From: Asticcacaulis sp.
Lineage (GTDB): Bacteria > Pseudomonadota > Alphaproteobacteria > Caulobacterales > Caulobacteraceae
Assembly (NCBI GenBank): GCA_024707255.1
Contig: JANQAC010000002.1
Span: 56,001 to 120,000, forward strand
Direction: 5' to 3'
Length of the DNA stretch: 64,000 nt
Below the pieces are notes generated by a model that had not been told where the DNA came from, made no database searches, and saw only the letters and a list, made by a program, of their open reading frames with translations. Positions 27,299-35,291 of this stretch are shown here, in pieces. Position 1 is the first letter of the stretch, and each line of letters starts with the position of its first letter. Position numbers and translations under genes: made by a program.

Positions 27299-28804
27299 AT
27301 GGACCGCCAGATTCGGAATATTGTCATTGTGGGTGGCGGATCGGCCGGCTGGATGACCGCCTCTGCCCTTGGCAAGGCCTTGCAGTACGGCTGTGCCATC
27401 ACCCTGATCGAGTCGGAAGATATCGGCACGGTCGGAGTGGGAGAGGCGACGATCCCGCCGATTCTTCGTTTCAACCAGACGCTCGGTATAAATGAAACCG
27501 ATTTTGTGCGGGCCACCCAGGCCTCGTTCAAGCTGGGCATCCAGTTCGTCAACTGGGGCAGGCAGGGGCATTCCTATTTCCATCCGTTCGGCACCTTCGG
27601 GCGGCCGTTCGACCTGGTCAACCTGCACCACTACTGGCTGAAAGCATATGAAGGCGGCCAGGTCACCTCGCTCGATGACTACTGCATGGCCTGGTCGGCG
27701 GCGAAGCGGAATCGGTTTGCACCGCCTTCGCACGATCCGCGCCATGTGCTGTCGACCTATGAATATGCCTACCATTTCGATGCCGGCCTCTATGCCGCCA
27801 TGCTGCGCGCCTATGCGGAGGGCAAGAATGTCAGCCGGCAGGAAGGCAGGATTGTCGATGTCACGCTCGATCCAGAGTCCGGCCACGTCAGATCAGTCAC
27901 GCTGACGGATGGCCGGGTCGTTGCGGGCGACCTGTTTATCGATTGCTCCGGGTTCCGTGGCCTGCTCATCGAAGGCGCCCTGAAAACGGGATATGAAAAC
28001 TGGTCTCACTGGCTGCCTTGCGATCGCGCTCTGGCCGTGCCCTGTGCGTCTTCCGCTGAGTTGACGCCCTATACTCGCTCGACGGCGCACCATGCTGGCT
28101 GGCAGTGGCGCATTCCTCTGCAGTACCGCACCGGCAATGGCCATGTCTATGCGTCGCAATTCATCAGCGATGAAGAAGCCGCCCGCCTCCTGCTCGATAA
28201 TCTCGATGGCGAGCCGCTGGCGACGCCACGCCCGCTCGCCTTTACGACCGGGCGCCGCCGCCGGTTCTGGAACAGGAACGTCATCGCGATCGGTCTGGCG
28301 AGCGGGTTCATGGAGCCGCTGGAATCGACGAGCCTCTACCTGATCCAGTCGAGTATCGCCAAGCTCCTGACCCTGTTTCCTGACCGTGACTTCGATCCTG
28401 TCTTGCAGGATGAATTCAACCGCCTGACCTTGACAGAATTCGAGCGCATCCGCGATTTCATCATCCTGCATTACAAGCTGACCGGGCGCGATGATTCCCC
28501 GCTGTGGCGGTACTGCGCCCATATGGATATTCCGGACTCCCTGAAGAATTCCATCGATCTTTTCCGGCGATACGGAAAGATTCCCAGCAAGGAACTCGAC
28601 CTGTTCGGTATGCACTCCTGGCTGGCCGTGCATATCGGGCAGCTCCATTTCCCCGAACGAAACGATCCGCTGGCCGCCTACCGGAAGACGGACGGCATGG
28701 CCTGGCTTACCCGCTTCCGCAGCCTGATCGAAAATGCTGCCGAAGGATTGCCCTCCCACAGGGACTATATCCGAACCGCCGGCATGGCCACTCAGCCAGT
28801 ATAA
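27299..28804 (+). CDS. Tryptophan-halogenase-like flavoprotein 2 (intact)
   Basis: 501 residues. FAD-binding GGGSAG (12-17), the GVGEATIPP loop, lysine K78 in SFKLGIQF at the place of the catalytic Lys of PrnA/RebH, the signature GWQWRIPL, and [10 protein letters not shown] with E342/S343 at the place of the catalytic Glu-Ser. Family members use FADH2, O2 and halide to halogenate indoles. It is a close paralogue of the frameshifted gene at 10908 and likewise sits beside a TBDR, divergent from it. A partner flavin reductase is not encoded in the window. Either a true halogenase or a repurposed flavin monooxygenase; the sequence alone does not decide. Confidence 0.9.
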   Translation: MDRQIRNIVIVGGGSAGWMTASALGKALQYGCAITLIESEDIGTVGVGEATIPPILRFNQTLGINETDFVRATQASFKLGIQFVNWGRQGHSYFHPFGTFGRPFDLVNLHHYWLKAYEGGQVTSLDDYCMAWSAAKRNRFAPPSHDPRHVLSTYEYAYHFDAGLYAAMLRAYAEGKNVSRQEGRIVDVTLDPESGHVRSVTLTDGRVVAGDLFIDCSGFRGLLIEGALKTGYENWSHWLPCDRALAVPCASSAELTPYTRSTAHHAGWQWRIPLQYRTGNGHVYASQFISDEEAARLLLDNLDGEPLATPRPLAFTTGRRRRFWNRNVIAIGLASGFMEPLESTSLYLIQSSIAKLLTLFPDRDFDPVLQDEFNRLTLTEFERIRDFIILHYKLTGRDDSPLWRYCAHMDIPDSLKNSIDLFRRYGKIPSKELDLFGMHSWLAVHIGQLHFPERNDPLAAYRKTDGMAWLTRFRSLIENAAEGLPSHRDYIRTAGMATQPV

Positions 28805-28830
28805 AAGCCGGGAGATATTTCCCGGCTTTT
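28803..28830. terminator. Bidirectional terminator between halogenase 2 and GH5
   Basis: AAAAGCCGGGA-N6-TCCCGGCTTTT is an 11-base-pair hairpin with A residues before and T residues after, so it works in both directions between two convergent genes. It begins within the halogenase stop codon. Confidence 0.85.
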
Positions 28831-28832
28831 CC

Positions 28833-29915
28833 CTATTTCTTCCTGAACGTTTTTTCGGCTTCGGCCGTCATCGCCCTGATCTGCGCCGTTTCGGCCGGCC
28901 GGTAAGGCTTGCCATCGGCATAGAAGATATCATGGAACCAAAGGGTCGGCGGGCTTTTCGTGTAGGGTTTTTCCCATGAATCCCACGGCATGTTGGTCTG
29001 GCTCTTGCCCAGCACAAAGCCCCAGTTGATGGCCCCCACATTATACTTGCGCGCCATAGGCAGGGCCGTGTCGAAGGTCGAGCCGTTGCCGCGCGCCATG
29101 TACTCGGTCATGATCAGCGGACGGCCATAGGGTTGCAGCGACTTGATGCGTTCTTCCAGGCGTTCCGGCCAATCATAGCTGTGGAAGCTTATCACATCGG
29201 ACTGATCGATCTGCACGCGCTCGACTGCATTCAGCTTGCCGTTCGGCGACCAGTCTTCATTGTGCCATACGCCTGAAGTCAGGGGCTGGATCGGGTCTTG
29301 CGTCCGCGCCCAGGCAAAGACCTGCGGCAGCAGCTTGGCCACCTGAGCCGTCTTGGTGGCCTCATCTAGCTGCTGATAGTTGCCGCCCCCCTGATTGTCG
29401 GGCTCGTTCCACACATCCCAGGCCAGGATACGATCATCCTTCGCAAAGGCGCCGACAATGCCCTTGACGTAAGCCTCGTACCTGCCCCAGCCGGCCTCAT
29501 CCATCAGGCCCGCCGTACCGGGCGACTGCACCCAGCCGGAATTGTGCACGCCGGGGATCGGCGGGTGCTGCGGCCCCAGTTTCGGGTTCGGATCCCAGCA
29601 GGAATCGAACAGGACGAGCATCGGCTTGATATGATGCTTGGCGGCCAGGTCGAGCACGATATTGATGCGCTTCTTGAACCCTTCCGGGTCCTGCGCCCAT
29701 AGCTGGTCCTGCAGGAAGATACGCATGGTGTTCATGCCGATGCCTTCGGCGTAACCGAATTCCTTGTCGATCTCGGTCGGATTGAAGGTTTCGGCCTGCC
29801 ACATCTCGAACTGGTTGATAGCATCGGTCGGCAGGAAATTGGAGCCGACCAGCCAACGCTGCTTCGCGTACCACTGATTGGCCGCCGCCGCTGACCAGCG
29901 GGCCGTCTCGGCATG
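28833..29915 (-). repeat. 1083-base near-identical inverted duplicate, copy A
   Basis: This segment, from the end of the signal peptide to the stop codon, matches 60130-61212 on the plus strand at equal length with scattered, mostly silent changes. Similarity stops sharply at the signal peptide and a few bases past the stop. Confidence 0.93.
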
Positions 29916-29996
29916 AACGGTGGCATAAAGCCCCTGGGTCGATAAGGTCAGGGTACTCGCCACTACAAATGCCTTCATTGCAGATGTCATTTTCAT
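28833..29996 (-). CDS. Exported GH5-like glycoside hydrolase, copy A
   Basis: 387 residues. Signal peptide about 1-29 (VHAET), then a cellulase-type TIM barrel with MNTMRIFL, the acid/base Glu in WDVWNEPD and the nucleophile Glu in IMTEYMARG, about 100 residues apart as expected. Family 5 includes endo-glucanases, mannanases and galactanases; substrate is not determined. The mature part is nearly identical (five amino-acid changes) to the gene at 60052-61212, though the signal peptides are unrelated. It follows galM by 20 bases on the same strand, with GGAGAG before the start, so the two form an operon. Confidence 0.88.
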   Translation of the reverse strand: MKMTSAMKAFVVASTLTLSTQGLYATVHAETARWSAAAANQWYAKQRWLVGSNFLPTDAINQFEMWQAETFNPTEIDKEFGYAEGIGMNTMRIFLQDQLWAQDPEGFKKRINIVLDLAAKHHIKPMLVLFDSCWDPNPKLGPQHPPIPGVHNSGWVQSPGTAGLMDEAGWGRYEAYVKGIVGAFAKDDRILAWDVWNEPDNQGGGNYQQLDEATKTAQVAKLLPQVFAWARTQDPIQPLTSGVWHNEDWSPNGKLNAVERVQIDQSDVISFHSYDWPERLEERIKSLQPYGRPLIMTEYMARGNGSTFDTALPMARKYNVGAINWGFVLGKSQTNMPWDSWEKPYTKSPPTLWFHDIFYADGKPYRPAETAQIRAMTAEAEKTFRKK

Positions 29997-30016
29997 TCGG
30001 AAATTCTCTCCAGATC

Positions 30017-31159
30017 TTATTGCGTGCTGAAGCGGTAGATCAGCGTATTGGAATAGGTTTCGCCCGGATGCAGCAGGGCCGAACCGAAGGCCGGCTGGTT
30101 AGGCGTGTCGGGGAAGATCTGTGGCTCCAGCACAAAGGCATCGCCTTCGCGGTAGATACCGCCCGACTTGCCAGACGAGGTGCCGTCAAGGAAGTTCCCG
30201 GAATAGAACTGGATGCCGGGCTGGTCGGACAGCAGTTCGAGCTTGCGCCCCGAAGCGTCGTCCTCGACCACGGCCATCAGGCGCGGCGCGGCTGTTTTTT
30301 CGCGGCTGGCCACCCAGTTGTGGTCATAGCCGCGGCCGTAGACCAGTTGTTGATCGGAAGCGTCACGGACGCGCGCGCCGATGGCTGTTGGGGTGCGGAA
30401 ATCGAAGGCCGTACCCTCGACTTTACGCACTTCGCCGGTCGGGATGGCGCCGGAATCGGTTGGCAGGTAGCTGTCGGCCAGTAAGGTCAATTTCGAGTCA
30501 TTGACGCTATGGACCGAGCCTTCGCCGTTGAGGTTCCAGTAGGCGTGGTTGGTGATATTGACGATGGTCGTCTTGGTCGTGGTCGCCGTATATTTGATCG
30601 TCAACTCATTGTTTTCATTTAATAAATAGGTGGCGTGAACCGTCATCTGGCCGGGATAGCCCATGTCGCCATCGGGGCTGACATATTCCAGCTCGACTGA
30701 GGCGTTGTCGCCGTCCGCCACCTTCATCACGGTCCAGTTGACCTTGTCGAAGCCCTTGGTGCCACCGTGCAGGGAATTGACGCCATTATTGACCGGCGCC
30801 TGGTAGGCCTTGCCATCGACCTTGTACTTCCCCCTGGCGATGCGATTGGCGAATCGCCCGACCGTGGCGCCAAAATATTGGGGATTGGAGACATAGTGAT
30901 CGAGGTCGGCATAGCCGAGCGCGATATCGGCGGGCTTGCCGCTGCGGTCCGGGGTCACCAGGGCCTGAAGGCTGGCGCCGTAGGTAATGATGGTGGCCGA
31001 GGTGCCCTTGTGATTGCTGAGAGTGATGGCTTCAACGACCTTGCCGTCCTTAAGCTTGCCGAATTCGGCACGTTTGGCTTCGGCGCAGTGCCCGCTTGTC
31101 GCAAACGCGCCGGCTACCAGCGCGGTCGTACTGGCCATAATCCAGTTTCGCCCTGTCAT
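30017..31159 (-). CDS. galM: Exported aldose 1-epimerase (galactose mutarotase)
   Basis: 380 residues with a signal peptide (about 1-25, GHCAEA), so it works in the periplasm rather than the cytosol. GalM landmarks: GASLQALVTPDR, FGATVGRFANRIARGK, NNGVNSLHGG (substrate His), ITNHAYWNL (second catalytic His) and FVLEPQIFPD with the catalytic Glu. It interconverts alpha and beta aldoses, which speeds uptake of galactose released by neighbouring galactosidases. AAGAGGAAC precedes the start. Upstream lies TTATCTTACAA at 31172-31182. Confidence 0.93.
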   Translation of the reverse strand: MTGRNWIMASTTALVAGAFATSGHCAEAKRAEFGKLKDGKVVEAITLSNHKGTSATIITYGASLQALVTPDRSGKPADIALGYADLDHYVSNPQYFGATVGRFANRIARGKYKVDGKAYQAPVNNGVNSLHGGTKGFDKVNWTVMKVADGDNASVELEYVSPDGDMGYPGQMTVHATYLLNENNELTIKYTATTTKTTIVNITNHAYWNLNGEGSVHSVNDSKLTLLADSYLPTDSGAIPTGEVRKVEGTAFDFRTPTAIGARVRDASDQQLVYGRGYDHNWVASREKTAAPRLMAVVEDDASGRKLELLSDQPGIQFYSGNFLDGTSSGKSGGIYREGDAFVLEPQIFPDTPNQPAFGSALLHPGETYSNTLIYRFSTQ

Positions 31160-32045
31160 GTGTTCCTCTTATTATCTTACAATTGCGTATTTCTATATTT
31201 GTTATCCTATTTATCTTATAATTAAAAGGGGGGGGGTTGTTTCTGCTCTGTGGTAAATCCCGAGCCGTCAAAATTTTCAGTGGAAAGATCGGGGGCGAAA
31301 TGAGGCTCGCTGCACAATATTTATAAAGCCCCGATAGGCATGCCGATTATCGGGACGACAAATAAGGTTAGCGTCATGACGAAATGAAGTCGATGTAGGG
31401 GCTCCAGACACTTTGCTCCTGACGCCACTTCGTGACGATCAGATCGATTTTCGGAATCTCATGGCCTCAGTCCGAAATAAAAAAAGATGGCGCTTCCTTT
31501 TGGGCCTCAAAGCGGAATTCATTTAGTCGCAAAGTGAAAATCTTGCGGCACCGATCCGGGATTAGCTCGACGAGGGTTAGTATGTGCAAGCCTCGTTGGC
31601 AGCGCCCCCCGCAAACCTACTAAAAAAGCCACCATATCGGGGGCTTTCAGCTATCTGGCCGATGCGCTGATTGCCTATCACAAGCGCGGCGAGGAGCGGG
31701 GCCTCAAAGCATATACCGATCGCGCGCTCAGCCGCGTCTGGAAGGCCGACCTCAGCTATATTCGTACCAGCGCCGCATCTCAGAAATCGATCACTGAAAA
31801 CTATGTTGGGCTGCCTTGCTAAGCCACGGTCAAGGGCCAAACGACGGTGGAAATCTTTCAACCATTTACAAACTTGATTGGGCGAGCCATTGACCCACCT
31901 CCTATGCCTCCCCCGTTTGCTTTACCCGTTAAAACGTCGTGTTCGCATAGTGCTTTTACCTGGACGCCGCGCACTTGTCGGGGCGGGGACGATCAACTTC
32001 GTCCTGCGGGAGCATTGACTTTACCGATCTTGGTATTTCTCGGTT
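31160..32045. other. Gene-poor interval holding a decayed gene fragment
   Basis: Nearly 900 bases with no intact gene. The first 80 bases are the AT-rich promoter of galM, ending in a run of nine G (31228-31236). The remainder looks like degraded coding DNA, of which only the pobA tail at 31613-31822 is recognisable. It separates the glycan locus from the phosphonate locus and may mark a past insertion or deletion. Confidence 0.6.
31613..31822 (+). pseudogene. Relic of 4-hydroxybenzoate 3-monooxygenase (pobA) C-terminus
   Basis: The frame reads FSYLADALIAYHKRGEERGL, then KAYTDRALSRVWKA, then directly DLSYIRTSAASQKS and ITENYVGLPC before TAA. This matches the end of PobA (RVWKAERFSWW... and ...AENYVGLP), but the roughly 30 residues normally lying between RVWKA and the last helix are missing, and there is no N-terminal part. 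So it is an internally deleted remnant, not a gene. The recognition is from memory of the family and needs a database check. Confidence 0.7.
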
Positions 32046-33350
32046 TCATTTGGCATGTAAACGTCGAGTGAAATAGGCGACGCTGTAGCCCAGCAGCACA
32101 AGCCCCACAGCCGCTGTGCCATAGGCCGAGGCCATCAGGAACTGCGCCCACGGCAGGGTCATGTCGCTGAAGTTCTTGAACAAAAGCAGGGCGACCGATC
32201 CGAGATAGCCGCTGGCATCGGCGACATAGATCAGGAAGCCGGCCGTGCCCAACAGGCCGCTGGCGGCGATGAAGCGATCGAACAGCAGGGCATTGAACGG
32301 CGTATAGGCCAGATAAAGCCCGCCGCCGAGCAGGATCATCCACCATACCGGACCCAGTATGTGGGCCTGGAAAGCGAAGGTCGAGGCGGCGGCCAGCACC
32401 AGCCCGATGCCGACCATGACCAGGTTGGCCATAAAGGCCAGGCGGTTGTTCCTGAACAGGGCCAGCAGGCACATGGCCGCCAGCACGACAATGCCGATCG
32501 GCAGTTCGGAGGCAGTGAAGATCTCGGCATTGTCCTTGAAGCCGAGGTCGGTCCAGATTTCGGCGGCGAAGTTGTCGCGGAAGTCGCGCAGGGCGGTCAG
32601 GCCAATATAGATGATGATCAGGGCGATCAGGCCGGGGGCGTAGGCGGCGAAGGTCGCCTTGCGGGCGGCCTTGTTCATCGGTGCGCGCACCACGCGGGCG
32701 GCCTCGTCTTGCGGTGAGGGCGGCGGCAGTTGCGACAGGCCCAGTACGCAGATCAGCAGCAGCGGGGCGAAGATCAGGCCGGTGACGGCTGGCATCCAGA
32801 ATTCGGTGGCATAGTGCTCCAGCATCACCCATTTGCCGACCGATTTGACCACGCCCGACGAAACGATGAAGCTGGCGCACAGGATCGAGCCGAGGATTTC
32901 CGAGACGCGACGACCTTCGAGGAAGCCGAACACCAGCCCCCAGATCAGGCCGAGCGACAGGCCGTTGAAAAACAGGCACGCAATATTGTACGGCGCGGGC
33001 ACTGCGGCGAAGGCCACCAGCATGGCCTCGGCAAAGCCGATCAGGAGCAGGATTGCGATGGCGCGGTAGCGGCCTGGCAGTTCGGAGATCACCTTGACGC
33101 CAATGACCTTGGAGAGGGCGTAGCCGAAGACCTGCGAGATGACGAGCGCGATCTTGTAGTCAACCACGAAGCCGGCCACATCGGTGAAACTCGCCACTGA
33201 AAAGGGCTTGCGATAGGCATACATGGCGAAATAGGCGCCGAACGCCATCAGGCCGCCATAAAGGGCGAAGACGACAGGCGGGGCCTTGGCCAGCCAGGCG
33301 GTGAAGCCGGACAGTCTGGCAGTGGGCATGGGGGCGTCAATCGTGCTCAT
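32046..33350 (-). CDS. MFS-like permease of the DUF5690 family, phosphonate-linked
   Basis: 434 residues with about 12 hydrophobic segments (for example GGLMAFGAYFAMYAYRKPF near the start and GLIWGLVFGFLEGRR in the middle). I assign it to the DUF5690 group of MFS-like proteins. It begins eight bases after the phnX stop and ends the minus-strand phosphonate operon, so import of a phosphonate such as 2-aminoethylphosphonate or a related amine is the best guess. No ABC-type phosphonate importer (phnCDE) is present in the window, which supports that role by exclusion only. Confidence 0.75.
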   Translation of the reverse strand: MSTIDAPMPTARLSGFTAWLAKAPPVVFALYGGLMAFGAYFAMYAYRKPFSVASFTDVAGFVVDYKIALVISQVFGYALSKVIGVKVISELPGRYRAIAILLLIGFAEAMLVAFAAVPAPYNIACLFFNGLSLGLIWGLVFGFLEGRRVSEILGSILCASFIVSSGVVKSVGKWVMLEHYATEFWMPAVTGLIFAPLLLICVLGLSQLPPPSPQDEAARVVRAPMNKAARKATFAAYAPGLIALIIIYIGLTALRDFRDNFAAEIWTDLGFKDNAEIFTASELPIGIVVLAAMCLLALFRNNRLAFMANLVMVGIGLVLAAASTFAFQAHILGPVWWMILLGGGLYLAYTPFNALLFDRFIAASGLLGTAGFLIYVADASGYLGSVALLLFKNFSDMTLPWAQFLMASAYGTAAVGLVLLGYSVAYFTRRLHAK

Positions 33351-33358
33351 GGCGGGCC

Positions 33359-34192
33359 TCAGATACGGATTTCGGTCGGCAGGACGCCGGGATAGACGCC
33401 AGCGGTGATGCGGGCTTCGAGTTCGGGCAGCAGGTCGGCGATGTCGGCGACGCTGTTCACCACGAAATCCGCGCCGGCCTCGCGCAGGGCTTCCGCAGAA
33501 GCCGCTACACGGATTTTGCGATCCTCTGATGACAGGGCGGTGAACTCGGCGAGGTCGAGGCCGGTACCGTTGCCGCTGGCCGCCACGCCGATGGTCCAGA
33601 CTCCGGCCTCGCGGCCTTCCTCGATGCCGACCGTGGCGTCATCGACCTTGACGCAGGCGCGCGCCGGCCAGACGCCGAGATCGACCATGGCTTTCCAGGT
33701 CATCAGCGGTGAGGGGCGGCCCTCGGCGGTTTCGCCGGCGCAGACCACGAGATCGGGACTGTAGCCCTGCGCGGCGGCGGCCGGCAGGATGCCGGCCATC
33801 ATTTCGCGGCTGTAGCCGGTGCCGGAACCAATGCGGACGCCTTTGGAACGCAGCAGTTTGACTAGGTCAGCGGCGCCGGGGATCAGCACGGCGCATTCGG
33901 TGGCGACGCGTTCCATCAGCGGGCCGATGGCGTTGAACAGGTGGTCGATGTCGGCGGGTCCGGCGTCGTGGCCCTTAATGGCGCGCCATTGCAACCGCAT
34001 CGGCTCGCGGCTGAGGATGGCGGTGATATGGGCGCGCTTGGCCATGCCCATGTCGGCGCGGGCCTCGGACATGGTCAGGTCAATGCCTTCGAGCGCGAAG
34101 ACCGATTGCAGGGCACGCACCGGCGCCAGGCTGCCGAAATCAACCATGGTGCCAGCCCAGTCGAAGATGAATGCCTTGATTGGAGACGTCAT
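33359..34192 (-). CDS. phnX: Phosphonoacetaldehyde hydrolase (phosphonatase)
   Basis: 277 residues of the HAD superfamily. DWAGTMVDFG carries the nucleophile D11 and the PhnX-specific alanine after Trp. K52 in MGMAKRAHI matches the Schiff-base lysine of the cap domain. GSGTGYSREMM is motif II and VKVDDATVGIEEG holds the metal aspartates. It splits phosphonoacetaldehyde to acetaldehyde and phosphate. Start chosen at 34192 because everything upstream overlaps the oxidase gene and is not family-like. It follows the FAD oxidase gene by seven bases. Confidence 0.93.
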   Translation of the reverse strand: MTSPIKAFIFDWAGTMVDFGSLAPVRALQSVFALEGIDLTMSEARADMGMAKRAHITAILSREPMRLQWRAIKGHDAGPADIDHLFNAIGPLMERVATECAVLIPGAADLVKLLRSKGVRIGSGTGYSREMMAGILPAAAAQGYSPDLVVCAGETAEGRPSPLMTWKAMVDLGVWPARACVKVDDATVGIEEGREAGVWTIGVAASGNGTGLDLAEFTALSSEDRKIRVAASAEALREAGADFVVNSVADIADLLPELEARITAGVYPGVLPTEIRI

Positions 34193-34199
34193 GGAAACC

Positions 34200-35291
34200 T
34201 CAGAAGCTTTGGAAAGTGCGTTCGGCGATGCCGAAGGATGTGGAGGCGCCCGCGCCGCAGGTGACGACCACCAGCCGGACATCGGGCAGGGGCTGGTCGA
34301 TCAGGAAAAGCTGATCAGGCGAGGTGGCGTAGGTGCCGCTCCAGCGTTCGATGACGGGCGGTGGGGCGCCGAGAACGGCGCGGTATTCGTCGAGGATGAG
34401 TTGATCAACCGCTTCGGCGGTGAAGGGGGCCGGCGCGTCGCCATAGTGGTGGCTGTCGCCAACCACTAGCGAGCCATCGGCGTTTTGCACCACGATCAGG
34501 TGAACGCCATTGGCCAAATGTTCGGCGTGTTCGGCTTCCAGGCGGGTTTTCAGCGCGACGGCTTCGGGCAGGTCGGCATAGCCAAGATAGCGGATCAGGC
34601 TGAGATCGGACATAATCGCGCCAGGCAGGCGGAAACCGGGATCAGCCAGACGCAACATCTGCAACCGGCAGCGTGAGATGTTATGGGCCCTGATACGATC
34701 GGCGAACAGGCCGGTCAGGTCATCGCCGGGACAGACGATGATGCGCCCGGCATTGATCTCTCCCATCGAGGTATGCAGACGGCCGCTTTCGACGCCGGTG
34801 ACTGTGACGCCGTAGTGCAGGTCGGCGCGTCCTCCGAGCCATGCAGTCAGTTTCGGAATGGCGGTGCGCGATTCGACGCGAATATCATGCGGTGAATGCA
34901 GGATGGCGCGCTGGCCATCGGCCAGAAAGGGCGCCTCCGCTGGTGTCAGCAGGCGGCAGCCTTCGCCCATCTCGGTATCGAGAAAGGCGCGCAGAACCGC
35001 CTGGGATTCGGCGTAGCGGGCGCTGACATAGAGGCCGCGCTGGACGATTTCGATGCCAGCCTCGGCGGCCGCTTCCAGCCACAGGTCGCGCGTCCGCATG
35101 GCGAGGCCGTGAAAATCGCCGCGCTGCTGGCCGGTGACAGTAATAAAGCCGAAATTGCGGATCGAGGCGCCGGTGGCGCGGGCATGGCGCTCGAACAGCG
35201 CGACTTTCAGGCCGGCCTTCACGGCGGTCCGGGCGTGGGCCAGACCGAGGATTCCGCCACCCACTATGGCCACATCATAGGTGGCCGTCAT
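34200..35291 (-). CDS. FAD-dependent amine oxidase of phosphonate operons (TIGR03364 type)
   Basis: 363 residues. The start ATG at 35291 overlaps the phospholipase stop (ATGA). DVAIVGGGILGLAHA is the dinucleotide-binding motif near the N-terminus, then a DAO-fold body with SIRNFGFIT and VVVTCGAGASTSFGIAE at the C-terminus. This DAO clade is repeatedly found next to phnX-like genes and is proposed to oxidatively deaminate an aminophosphonate. Here it stands where a PhnW transaminase would normally be: no transaminase is present, so it probably makes phosphonoacetaldehyde from 2-aminoethylphosphonate or an N-methyl derivative (inference). Confidence 0.85.
   Translation of the reverse strand: MTATYDVAIVGGGILGLAHARTAVKAGLKVALFERHARATGASIRNFGFITVTGQQRGDFHGLAMRTRDLWLEAAAEAGIEIVQRGLYVSARYAESQAVLRAFLDTEMGEGCRLLTPAEAPFLADGQRAILHSPHDIRVESRTAIPKLTAWLGGRADLHYGVTVTGVESGRLHTSMGEINAGRIIVCPGDDLTGLFADRIRAHNISRCRLQMLRLADPGFRLPGAIMSDLSLIRYLGYADLPEAVALKTRLEAEHAEHLANGVHLIVVQNADGSLVVGDSHHYGDAPAPFTAEAVDQLILDEYRAVLGAPPPVIERWSGTYATSPDQLFLIDQPLPDVRLVVVTCGAGASTSFGIAERTFQSF

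Noticed and set aside
27124..27495. A 123-codon open frame before halogenase 2
   Set aside because: It overlaps the start of the intact halogenase in another frame and begins without a good initiation signal.
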